Below the pieces are notes generated by a model. That model did not search any database and was not told the origin of the DNA. It saw only the letters and a list, made by a program, of their open reading frames with translations. A program made the position numbers and the translations under genes. Source: Hamiltosporidium tvaerminnensis (Eukaryota > Microsporidia > Dubosqiidae). From it: 64,000 nucleotides of DNA. Shown one piece after another: positions 14,153 through 23,415 of the stretch. The stretch lies in assembly GCA_022605425.2 (NCBI GenBank), contig JAKIMF020000004.1:741501-805500 (forward strand), written 5' to 3'. The stretch's first letter is position 1. Each line of letters begins with the position of its first letter.

Positions 14153-14867
14153 AGTGAAGAGGTTATAACCACATATAAAACATTCTGTTTGGCAGTGAGT
14201 ATGTAAAATTGATGTAAGGATCATTGTTTGGATTCTTAGTAGTAATAAAACCACACTACGTTTTCGGTTTTTTATTGGAAATTTTGTATGAGGAGGAGAC
14301 GGTCCATGAAATAAGGAAATTTCTTTACAAATTTATTTGTGGTTTTATATAACTAGATTGCAGACTGCGGCAGAGCTTATAGGTAATTTCCATGTAATAT
14401 CTAGGAAATCTAGCCTTGTTCACTCGGCTTAGAAGACTTAGTGTCTGGGAAACAAATAAAAAAACCGCTTCAAAGCCAGAAAAGATAAGCAGCGGGTTAT
14501 ATCTGTTGGTATGGCATTGCACTGTCTAAGGTGAGCGAATGCAAGTAGCCGAAATATTCTTAGCTAGAAGTCATTAGATGGATTCATAAAGTAAGTCTGG
14601 ATTTGGGGTAGTCTTTGGTGAAGAGTGTGGAGTTTGAACTAATATCAACTCCAAGCAAGAAGATTAACGAACTCCGGGCAACTGAATTGCCTATTTATTA
14701 AATTCATTTTACTTTTTAGATGGAATAATACAGATAAGAATATTTTAGGGTGATCGATAGAAAAAACGTGAAAGCAGCTTATTACATTTGACCTAGAACA
14801 TGGTGATGCGATGAAAACAATGTAACGCGTGCCAGTGTTTACAAAGCTGTAATATTTTTAAATAAAG
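14153..14867 (+). mobile_element. 0.7-kb dispersed retroposon, subfamily B, plus-strand copy
   Basis: The copy begins AGTGAAGAGGTTATAACCAC, matching the canonical start AGTGGAGGGAGGATAACCAC. It ends in TTTTTAAATAAAG, like the other family members. With 12390-13113 it forms an inverted repeat with arms of about 0.7 kb. Shared diagnostic differences from the main family show that the two copies belong to one subfamily. I could not define a clear target-site duplication. Confidence 0.8.
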
Positions 14868-15498
14868 CGTTTATAATATTTTAAGAAATTGATTATATAT
14901 TCATTATTTTGATAAAAATATATATTTTTTTTGTTGAAAAAATATTGTTTTCCCTCGGGCCTTTGTCGAAAGGCTAACTTAAATCAATAATCAGATCGGC
15001 CCATTTGAGATTTTTCCATATAATTTCTTTAAATTGTGAGTCTGATTTAGGTATATAAATTATCAATTATGATCTTGAAGGTCTGTCTATTGTTTAGATA
15101 TTTAAATATTTTTTTGTATTTCATTTAAAAAATATTTACTTTTACACAGATAATTGATACTGAAAGTGGAAATAACTCCTCGAGAAAATTTATGAAACTT
15201 CTTGAATTATGTAGACAGAAGATACTTATAAAATTACAGATATTTATGTAAATATTTTTCCTAAAAATATTGTCAAAATACATTTTTATTTTTTTGACTT
15301 TCGCTATGAAAATTTTAACATTTGATTCAAAAAGACTATTAATAAACATTTAAGAAATACCTTTCAATACGTTATATAAAATCTATTGAATACCCGACAC
15401 TCCTAACTTTAATAGAAGTCAATTAGTCCGCAACTTAAAAAGTTTGGCTACTCTCGGTTTAAAAATAATAAAAATACTTCATTATATAAAATCTTAAA
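14868..15498. other. AT-rich spacer
   Basis: No gene supported. The last 12 bases before the next element (15487-15498, TAAAATCTTAAA) are the left target-site duplication of that element. Confidence 0.5.
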
Positions 15499-16230
15499 TA
15501 GTGGAGGGAGGATAACCACATAAAAAACTTTCTGCTTGGCAATGAGTGTGTGAAACTGGTGTGAGATCATTGTTTGGATTTTTGGTGGGAATAAAACCAC
15601 ACTACATCTTCGGTTGTTCCATGTGAGTTGTTATGAGGAGAAGAGGTCTAAGAAACGGAGAAACTTTTTCTACAAATTTATTTGTAGTTTTTTATGTAAC
15701 CAGATTGCAGACCGCAGCTGAACATGTAGGTAATTGCCATGTAAAAGCATGGAAACCTGTCCTTGTTTACTCGGGTTAGAAGACCTAGAGCTTGGAGATA
15801 TAAAAATAAAACCCATTTAAAGCCGGGAGAGCTAAGTAGCAGGTTGTACCTGTTGGTATGACATTGCACTGTCTAGGTGGACCCCATGTAAATCTCTGAA
15901 ATATATCTTAGCTAGAAGTTTATTGGGTTCAGAAAGTGTAGAGTAAGTGGGAATGCTGCATAGTCTTGGGAGAGCCCAGGGGGGGCTTCGGCCTTCGATC
16001 ACACTCCATGCAACGGACATTAACGAACACCGGGCAACTGCCTCGCCTAGTAATTAGGTTCTACACGCCTGGTAAATGAAAGGCTTTGGGACGTAGGTAT
16101 CGCAGGGGTTACTGATGGAGTTTTGGGGTAGCAGTTATTTATGTTAAACCTAGAACTGCGTTAATGTCATGAAAACAAATATAACACTTGCCACTGTTTT
16201 ATAAAAGATGTGATACTTTTAAATAAAGAT
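15499..16230 (+). mobile_element. 0.7-kb dispersed retroposon, main family, full-length copy
   Basis: This is a full-length copy running from about GTGGAGGGAGGATAACCAC to TACTTTTAAATAAAG. It is flanked by the direct repeat TAAAATCTTAAA at 15487-15498 and 16231-16242, which supports insertion with target-site duplication. There is no reverse transcriptase or other long frame. The internal sequence is much richer in G and C than the flanks and is well conserved with the copies at 22694, 43966 and 48943. The variable duplication length and the A-rich 3' end fit a LINE-mobilised non-autonomous retroposon. I could not assign a tRNA, 5S or 7SL origin. Confidence 0.85.
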
Positions 16231-17223
16231 TAAAATCTTAAAATAAAACATTGAATTTCAAAACTAAACATTAAAAAATTTTCATTCTAATAAAAACATA
16301 CATCATTAAAGATATGTAATACACCATCAAACATTCAAATTATTCAACAAAACCATAACCAAACTTTATCTAATCTATAAAATATTTTCACAGACACACA
16401 TATACCATAGAAATAATTTTAAATTCAAAAATAATTTTATAAAAAAATTTCAATTTCTAAATATTTCATATTTTTATATAAAAGAAACATCATTCAAATC
16501 TTCTTTATCAAAACAACTTTTTAAATTATAAAACAATAAAAAAAGTCATCAAATTTGTAATATTTTCAATTAAATTACAGAATTACGAAATATTTTTTTC
16601 TATCAAATATTTTTCTATAAATATTTTAATATTTTTTTACGAAAAATTTTTCTATCAAATCCATAAAATATTTTTTCTTTAAAAGTTCTCTTCAAATTAT
16701 TTTAATTTAGAATATTTCTATCAATAATTTATAAAAATTTGTCTGACGTAGAAGTATTCTTTCCATCAAATTTTTTTTTCAAATTAAAGACCATCAATAA
16801 TTCATTTAAATTTTCTTTCAAACTAAAGACCATCACTAAATATTTCCTATAAATTTTTCTTTTTAATCTTCATACTTAGAAGTATTAATTTCCTATAAAT
16901 TTTTCTTTTAAATCTTCATACTTTGAAGTATTAATTTCCTATAAATTTTTCTTTTTAATCTTCATACTTAGAATTATTAATTCCCCATCGAATTTTCTTT
17001 TAAATTATAAAAGAATTTTAATTCCAATCGAATTCTCCTTTCAAATTTTAATTCCAATCGAATTTTCCTTTCAAATTTCAGATCTCAAAAAAATTTATTC
17101 TCCTTTCAAACTAAAGACTTCATTATTTATTTATTTCTTATAAAAATTTATTTAAATCCTTTTTTCCCTTACCTTAACACCTTTGTTTCATATTTTATAA
17201 TTTTTATTTCTTTACCCTTAAAA
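16231..17223. repeat. G-poor upstream region of alpha-tubulin with a 46-bp tandem repeat
   Basis: The plus strand here is strikingly poor in G: positions 16321-16380 contain none. Three tandem copies of a 46-bp unit containing TTCCTATAAATTTTTCTTTT begin at 16844, 16890 and 16936. No gene is seen. The region probably contains the tubulin promoter, but I cannot point to a specific element other than the CCC near the start. Confidence 0.7.
17215..17217 (+). promoter_or_regulatory. CCC start-proximal motif of alpha-tubulin
   Basis: TTTACCCTTA lies six bases before the ATG. CCC tracts just upstream of the start codon are a known microsporidian signal and support this start. Confidence 0.65.
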
Positions 17224-18534
17224 ATGCGAGAAATAATTTCTATTCATGTTGGACAGGCAGGTGTTCAAATAGGAAATTCATGTTGGGAATTACACTGTAA
17301 CGAACACGGTATTCTACCAAATGGTAGTATTGATCCTAATTCCAACCAAAACGATGTAGGAAGCAGCAGTTCTTTCTTTTCAGAAACCAGTTCAGGAAAT
17401 TATGTTCCTCGAACTGTAATGGTAGATCTTGAACCTGGTGTTATTGACAGTATAAAGAACGGTCCCTACAAAAAATTATATCATCCTTCCCAACTGATCC
17501 ACGGAAAAGAAGATGCCGCCAACAATTATGCTCGAGGCCATTATACGGTTGGAAAAGAAATAATTGAACCTGTGATGGAACAAGTTAGAAAATTGGCAGA
17601 CAATTGTGATGGACTTCAAGGATTTCTAATTTATCATTCCTTTGGAGGTGGAACTGGTTCTGGTTTTGGTGCTTTAGTGATGGACCGACTTTCTACTGAA
17701 TTTGGAAAAAAGTGTAAATTGGAGTTTTGTGTTTATCCAGCACCTCGAGTTTCTACTGCTGTGGTAGAGCCTTACAACAGTATTTTAACTACTCATACTA
17801 CTCTTGATCATTCTGATTGTTCTTTTCTTGTAGATAATGAGGCTATCTACGATATGTGTAGAAATTTAGGAATTGAGAGACCGATGTATGGAGATTTGAA
17901 CAGAATTATTGCACAGGTTGTTTCTTCTGTAACTGCTTCTTTAAGATTTCCTGGGTCTTTAAATGTGGATTTGACAGAATTTCAAACCAATTTAGTTCCG
18001 TATCCTCGTATTCATTTTCCGTTGGCTGCTTATTCTCCAATGCTGAGTAAAGAAAAAGCTTCTCATGAAAGTTTGACGGTCAGTGAAATTGCAGCTGCGT
18101 GTTTTGAACCGCAAAATCAGATGGTGAAATGCAATCCAAAAAATGGAAAATATATGGCGTGTTGTCTGTTATTTAGAGGAGATGTAAAACCCAAGGATGC
18201 TAACCAAGCAGCCACTTTAATAAAAAACAAACGAATAAATCAGTTTGTTGAGTGGTGTCCTACCGGTTTCAAAATAGGAATAAACGATCGACCACCGTTT
18301 ATTTTAGAAGGAAGTTTTATGGCACCAGTGAAAAGAGCCTGTTGTTCTTTAAGCAATACTACTGCTATTTCTGAGGCATGGAAACGATTAAATCATAAGT
18401 TTGATTTAATGTTTGCTAAACGTGCATTTGTTCATTGGTTTGTAGGTGAAGGAATGGAGGAAGGAGAGTTTAGTGAGGCTAGAGAGGATTTGGCTGCTTT
18501 GGAAGAGGATTATATGAGTGTAACACTTGAGTAG
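17224..18534 (+). CDS. TUB1: Alpha-tubulin
   Basis: Alpha-tubulin pairs with beta-tubulin to form microtubules of the closed mitotic spindle, the main microtubule array in microsporidia. The 436-residue intronless frame is close to the family length of about 440-450. It shows the N-terminal signature [13 protein letters not shown], the GTP-binding glycine loop GGGTGSG at residues 141-147, and the alpha-specific catalytic Glu in DLTEFQTN (about residue 252), which promotes hydrolysis of beta-tubulin GTP. The longer alpha-type S9-S10 loop ([17 protein letters not shown]) separates it from beta-tubulin. The region that normally holds the acetylated Lys40 is replaced by a Ser/Asn-rich stretch without lysine. 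The tail ends in Leu-Glu, not Tyr, so detyrosination cannot apply. The start is supported by the family N-terminus and by CCC upstream. Confidence 0.98.
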   Translation: MREIISIHVGQAGVQIGNSCWELHCNEHGILPNGSIDPNSNQNDVGSSSSFFSETSSGNYVPRTVMVDLEPGVIDSIKNGPYKKLYHPSQLIHGKEDAANNYARGHYTVGKEIIEPVMEQVRKLADNCDGLQGFLIYHSFGGGTGSGFGALVMDRLSTEFGKKCKLEFCVYPAPRVSTAVVEPYNSILTTHTTLDHSDCSFLVDNEAIYDMCRNLGIERPMYGDLNRIIAQVVSSVTASLRFPGSLNVDLTEFQTNLVPYPRIHFPLAAYSPMLSKEKASHESLTVSEIAAACFEPQNQMVKCNPKNGKYMACCLLFRGDVKPKDANQAATLIKNKRINQFVEWCPTGFKIGINDRPPFILEGSFMAPVKRACCSLSNTTAISEAWKRLNHKFDLMFAKRAFVHWFVGEGMEEGEFSEAREDLAALEEDYMSVTLE

Positions 18535-20069
18535 TCTTTATAGTTAAAGAAATTTATTTCTAAAATTTTTTTATTTATGTTTTAATTTTTTTTATTTATT
18601 CTTTTGTTCTTTTAGTTTGGATTTATTTCTAAAATTTTTTTAATTTTTTTTTATTTATTTTTATTTTTTTTATTTATTCTTTTGTTCTTTTAGTTTGGAT
18701 TTATTTTTATATTTATGTTTTTTATTTATTTATGTTTTTATATTTTTGTTCTTTTATTTTTATTTTTTTTTTATTTTTATTCATATTAGTTTAGATTTAT
18801 TTATATTTATGTTTTTTATATTACTTTATATTTATGTTTTATTACTTTAGATTTATTTCTATTTTGTTTGTATTTTATTTCTATTTTGTTTGGTTTATGT
18901 AAGATTGAATTTATAATTAAGATCTAGATTTATATAAGAGTTTTTTAAAAAAAATTAATTATTTAAACAATTAAATTAAATTTATTTTCTTTTACCCTGA
19001 AAATTTTAGTATGGAAAGAAACCTGAAGGTAAGAATGAATTGAAAGTTAAAAAAAAACATTTTTATATAAATTTAGAAGGTTAAATGATAAAATTATACT
19101 GAAAGATTTGATAATATTTATATAAATTTAATACTTTACTGAATCTTTATAAGTATGTATTATAATAAGAAAAGAACTGTTAAAATATTTGATGGTATAT
19201 TATAATCTGAAATGTAATTTGAATATTGAAATATAATAATTTATATTTTTTGATTTGAATATGAGCTAAGGATATGATTTATAGAGTGTTTTTTTATTTT
19301 CTAAGAATAATACTTAATCTTATTTTTTAATTTGAATATGAAAAATTGTAAAATATTAATTAGAAGACTCAAAATTTAGAAAAAACTTAAAACTAAAGAA
19401 TGGCTTATAAAGAAATTATAAATTGAATAATAAAAATAAAAATAAATTGAATAATTTATGTATGAAAAGAAAATTTAAATTACAATTTAAGAAAATAAAG
19501 AAAAATTTCTGTATTTGAGATAATGAAATTTAAAATGAAACTTTTATAAATGAAAAGATAAAAACGATATATAATTTAACTTTCTATTTACTTACCTAAA
19601 AATAGAAGTTCTAAATTGAAAGACAAATCATTATTTTACGATATTAGGGAATAAATATTATATGAAGGTAGAATAATTATTGGAAACCTTGATTTTTAAT
19701 GAACTTTAATATATAACAAAAATATGTTTGCAATATATATTTGTTAAAGGAATGATTATACTAGACGGCATAATGAAGTAGATAAAAGTTATCTACAAAG
19801 ATCAAATTAAGTACATCGAAAATATGTAAAGTGTTATTCTTTACTTTTTGGTTCTTTATAAGAATATTTAAAAGTCTTTAATGAGATTTCTAAATTAATT
19901 GTGACATATAAGATGAAAGATTTGATACAAATACTCTTTTATTTTTGAAGTAGATGAAAGTTATTTTGTATAAATCTTGGTTTATATAAGATTTAATGCT
20001 TACCTTTCTTGGTAAATTCCTCTTTTTATGTGTTTGGAATCGGGATTATAGGGGATTGGCTTGTAAACC
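18535..20069. repeat. T-rich, C-poor downstream region of alpha-tubulin
   Basis: Positions 18540-18900 are low-complexity T-rich DNA in which a block containing TTCTTTTGTTCTTTTAGTTT recurs near 18600 and 18680. From about 18900 to 20000 the plus strand is poor in C while G is common, the reverse of the upstream flank. No gene is supported. Confidence 0.6.
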
Positions 20070-20335
20070 TAATGTATTTCATCATCATTCTCGGCACTAC
20101 AGCCCTGCACGAGGCATAGCCGCCCTCTAATACTGTACATCGGTCTTTCTCCAGTAGGTTTGTTTACCATTCGAGTTTCGTAACAAGGGGGTTTTAAAAG
20201 GTAAGTTTCTAACCCAACCTCAGTCTGAGGACCAATTCCTTTTATTCGCCTCTTACGACAAGCAGAGAATAATCCAAGCTAATTTTACTCCCAGCATGGT
20301 GGGAAAAAATTGGTTAATATCTAAGCAAAATGGCA
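20070..20335 (-). mobile_element. SINE-like GC-richer insertion
   Basis: A compact block with far more G and C than its surroundings. Read on the minus strand it contains GCTTGTCGTAAGAGGCGA, a stretch with GAGGGCGGCTATGCCTCG, and a tail GTGCCGAGAATGATGATGA. From memory, phrases of the type TGTCGTAAGAGGCGACTAA and ATGATGATGA tails occur in dispersed retroposons of invertebrate genomes; I have not checked this. There is no coding frame and no second copy in the window. Boundaries are approximate and no target-site duplication was recognised. Confidence 0.45.
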
Positions 20336-21264
20336 CCAATGAATTTCACACTAATTCTATACACTTAGTGCCAACCAGATAGTTTTTAATGTGCTTATCT
20401 TTTCATCATAGTTGGATTTTATATTTTAATATTTCTTATATAACAGTTCTGAATAGAATGGTGATAAATATAAAAATATGTATTAGCTAATACTTCACAT
20501 TATATAAACTTTAATGTCGTAACATCTTTCGAGGCACCTAAATAAAAGGTATCTTTAATATAGACTCGCTCTATCTTCAAAAATAAAGGATTTGTTAACC
20601 CGTGTAACTAAAGAATTGTTTTAATAAAAGAAGGATTTATTTATACTATTACTCCAGTTCTTTTGATTTATTTCGTCCATCATTTGGGTTTTTAAATAAT
20701 ATATAATTTTATCTTTTATAAGGAAATCGAATAATCCATAATTATGATGTAGAATACTATAATTACTGATTAATTACTTTAATAGTAATTAACAAGACAT
20801 TCGAAATTCTTTCCTTTGATCAAAGAGAATAAAGATATCAAAATCTATACTTGCTTTACAGTTAGTTTGTAAATGTTTTATATGGGCTGGTGTATACTTC
20901 AAATGTACGTAAACTTGAAGGAGGTAGCTGGTTTGAAAATAAAACATTTGAAATATTTATACTCTTGTAACATATAAGACGTTCTTAAATAAAGGATTGC
21001 TTTAAATATTTATAACTTATTTTATAGGCTGTAACTTAAAAATGAGTTGTAAATAAACATATTTATGTTTAGAAAATATTTCATTTTTATTTATTTAATC
21101 ATTTATTTAAATCCTTTTTTAATCTTTTTCTCTTTCAATCCCTATTTTTTTAATTTCTCAACATTTAATATTTATTTCCTATTTAATTCATTTTATCTAA
21201 ATAAATTGTTTTAAAATTTATTTTCATCAATTTAAATTAATACTTTTAAATAGAAAATATTTTT
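20336..21264. other. AT-rich intergenic region
   Basis: No gene supported. The last 200 bases are pyrimidine-rich on the plus strand. They form the 3' flank of the minus-strand gene at 21265-22245, whose sense strand is therefore purine-rich after the stop codon. Confidence 0.5.
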
Positions 21265-22245
21265 TTATTTTTTTATAGTTCTTCGCCCACCTTTATTCTT
21301 ACGTCTCGTTCCTTTATTCTTTTTATTTCCTCGACCACCATTCCTTATTCCTTTGCTATATTTTTCAATCTTAAAATTATTATTAAATTCTTTACCTTTC
21401 ATTCCTCTCATTTCTTTTGTCTTGCCTTTATAGTTTCTAATCTTGTAATTATCTTTGATTTCTTTATTATATTTATTATTGTGTTCTTCTTTACTTTCTC
21501 TTGTATTTTTAAAATCTCTATTATTCTTTAGATTATATTTATTTTCTATATCATTATCATCTTTGCTTTCTCTCTTATTTTTAAAATCTCTATTATTCTT
21601 TAGATTATATTTATTTTCTCTAGCATAATCATCTTTGCTTTCTCTCTTATTTTTAAAATCTCTATTATTTTTTAAAATATCATTCCTTTCTCTAGAATAA
21701 TCATCTTTGCTTTCTCTCTTATTTTTAAAATCTCTATTATTTTTTAAATTATCATTCCTTTCTCTAGAATAATCATCTCTATTTTCTCGGTTCTCTCTTA
21801 TATTTTTATCAATCTTTGAATTTTCTTTGCCTTCTTTATTATATTCTTCTTTACTTTCTCTTATATTTTTAATATTTTTGTTGTTCTTTGAATTTTCTTT
21901 TGAATTTTTCTCTTTTTTTATTTTGAGTTTTTTTGCTTGGTTTTCTTCGATTTTATGGTCATTTAGAGCTTTGAGTGTTTCTTTTTTTGATTCATGAAGC
22001 TTTCTTTTGAAAGGAATACTGGAATCATTTTGTGTGCCAGTTATTTCTTTAAGAAATGAAATTGATCTACTGATTGAAATATTCGTTGGTTTATTTGTTG
22101 TTTTATCGGTTTCTTCTGTTTTTGTCTCTTTTATGGATGGTTTCTTGGTTTCACTAATTTTGTTTAACAAATTTACAATTTGTTTGAGTGAGTGTTTGTA
22201 TATTTTGTTTTCTAAAATTATATCATTGTCCGGTATTCTATTCAT
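21265..22245 (-). CDS. Low-complexity Lys/Asn/Arg-rich protein with 24-residue repeats
   Basis: The 326-residue protein is not recognised. Residues 1-80 are moderately complex. The middle is extremely rich in Lys, Asn, Asp, Glu and Arg and contains four tandem copies of a 24-residue unit with the core LKNNRDFKNKRESKDD, each 72 bp long in the DNA. The C-terminus is basic and Gly/Arg/Lys-rich (GRGNKKNKGTRRKNKGGRR), which resembles RNA-binding or nucleolar tails; that role is inference. No signal peptide or membrane segment is seen. The start ATG is directly preceded by CCCC on the sense strand, which argues for a real gene. The repeat unit number may vary between strains. Confidence 0.8.
   Translation of the reverse strand: MNRIPDNDIILENKIYKHSLKQIVNLLNKISETKKPSIKETKTEETDKTTNKPTNISISRSISFLKEITGTQNDSSIPFKRKLHESKKETLKALNDHKIEENQAKKLKIKKEKNSKENSKNNKNIKNIRESKEEYNKEGKENSKIDKNIRENRENRDDYSRERNDNLKNNRDFKNKRESKDDYSRERNDILKNNRDFKNKRESKDDYARENKYNLKNNRDFKNKRESKDDNDIENKYNLKNNRDFKNTRESKEEHNNKYNKEIKDNYKIRNYKGKTKEMRGMKGKEFNNNFKIEKYSKGIRNGGRGNKKNKGTRRKNKGGRRTIKK
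21500..21790. repeat. 72-bp in-frame coding tandem repeat
   Basis: Four adjoining units of 72 bp (24 codons) lie inside the Lys/Asn-rich gene and are recognisable on the plus strand by repeated TTATTTTTAAAATCTCTATT. Length is a multiple of three, so unit gain or loss keeps the frame. Confidence 0.75.
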
Positions 22246-22249
22246 GGGG
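22246..22249 (-). promoter_or_regulatory. CCCC start-proximal motif
   Basis: On the minus strand TTCCCC abuts the ATG of the Lys/Asn-rich repeat gene, the same context as in CTU1. Confidence 0.65.
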
Positions 22250-22318
22250 AAGAAAAGAAGATTAAAATTTATTTTATTCTTTACTAGAATTATTATGAAT
22301 AAAATATATGAAGAGAAT

Positions 22319-22520
22319 AAAGATTTAAATATATTATTTATTCTTTTTATTTCAAAATGTTATATTTCAAAGTAGAAAAATGCTGAGACTAAAGATTTAA
22401 ATCTATTATTCATCCTTTTTATTTCAAAATATTTCATTTCAAAGTAGAAAAATGCTGAGACTGAAGATTTAAATATATTATTTATTCTTTTTATTTCAAA
22501 ATATTTTATTTCAAAGAAAA
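22319..22520. repeat. 72-bp tandem repeat upstream of the repeat gene
   Basis: Three units begin at 22319, 22391 and 22463. They contain AAGATTTAAATATATTATTT and AGAAAAATGCTGAGACT, and the last is incomplete. The array lies 75-280 bp upstream of the start codon at 22245. It is unrelated in sequence to the coding repeat although the period is the same. Confidence 0.75.
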
Positions 22521-22693
22521 AACGATATAAATAAAGAAATAAATATTCTTTTTGAAGGACTTATTCTACTGATAATTTAAAATGTATATTTATATCGGTA
22601 TTAAGTCATTAGCAATAAAATTCCGTTTAATACTGAGATATTTTAATACGGAGTATTTATTAATTCTGTTTATTCGCTATTTAGTGTTTAAAA

Positions 22694-23415
22694 CTTTATT
22701 TAAAAGTATCACATCTTTTTAGAATAGTGGCAAGTGTTATATTTGTTTTTATGACATTAACGCCGTTCTAGGTTTAACATAAATGACTGCTACCCCAACA
22801 CTCCATCAGTAACCCCTGCGATACCTACGTCCCAAAGCCTTGCATCTACCAGGTGTGTAGAACCTAATTAATAGGCGAGGCAGTTGCCCGGTGTTCGTTA
22901 ATGTCCGTTGCATGGAGTGTGATCGAAGCCCCCCCTGGTCCCCCCAAGACTATTCAGCATTCCCACTTACTATACACTTTATGGACCCAATAAACTTCTA
23001 GCTAAGATATATTTCAAAGATTTATAAGGGGTCCACCTAGACAGTGCAATGTCATACCAACAGGTATAACCTGCTACTTAGCTCTCCCGGCTTTAAATGG
23101 GCTTATATTTTATATCTCCCAGGCGCTAAGTCTTCTAACCCGAGTGAGCAAGGCTAGCTTTCTATGCTTTTACATGAAAATTAATTACAATTTCAGCTGC
23201 GGTCTGCCATCTGGTTGCATAAAAAACTACAAATAAATTTGTAGAAAAAGTTTCTCCATTTCTCAGACCTCTCCTCCTCATAACAACTCCCATAGAACAA
23301 CCGAAGATGTAGTGTGGTTTTAATCCCACCAAAAATCCAAACAATGATCTCACACCCGTTTCACACACTCATTGTCAAGCAGAAAGTTTTTTATGTGGTT
23401 ATCCTCGCTTCACCA
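22694..23415 (-). mobile_element. 0.7-kb dispersed retroposon, main family, minus-strand copy
   Basis: This is a full-length or nearly full-length reverse copy: it starts CTTTATTTAAAAGTATCACA on the plus strand and ends near GTGGTTATCCTCGCTTCACC. It is close to the copies at 15499, 43966 and 48943 with scattered substitutions. A 68-codon open frame on the minus strand (23368-23162) matches a frame in the 48943 copy, discussed in the findings. No clean target-site duplication is seen. Confidence 0.85.

Noticed and set aside
15832-16020. Antisense 62-codon frame recurring at 49441-49253
   Set aside because: It lies inside the 0.7-kb element on the opposite strand and is broken by a stop in the 43966 copy, so it is probably a by-product of repeat identity.
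15499-16230. Ribosomal RNA fragment as origin of the GC-richer element
   Set aside because: I could not match it to any conserved SSU or LSU core sequence that I know, and target-site duplications favour a retroposon.
16844-16981. CRISPR-like repeat spacing
   Set aside because: The units are contiguous tandem copies without unique spacers, and the genome is eukaryotic.
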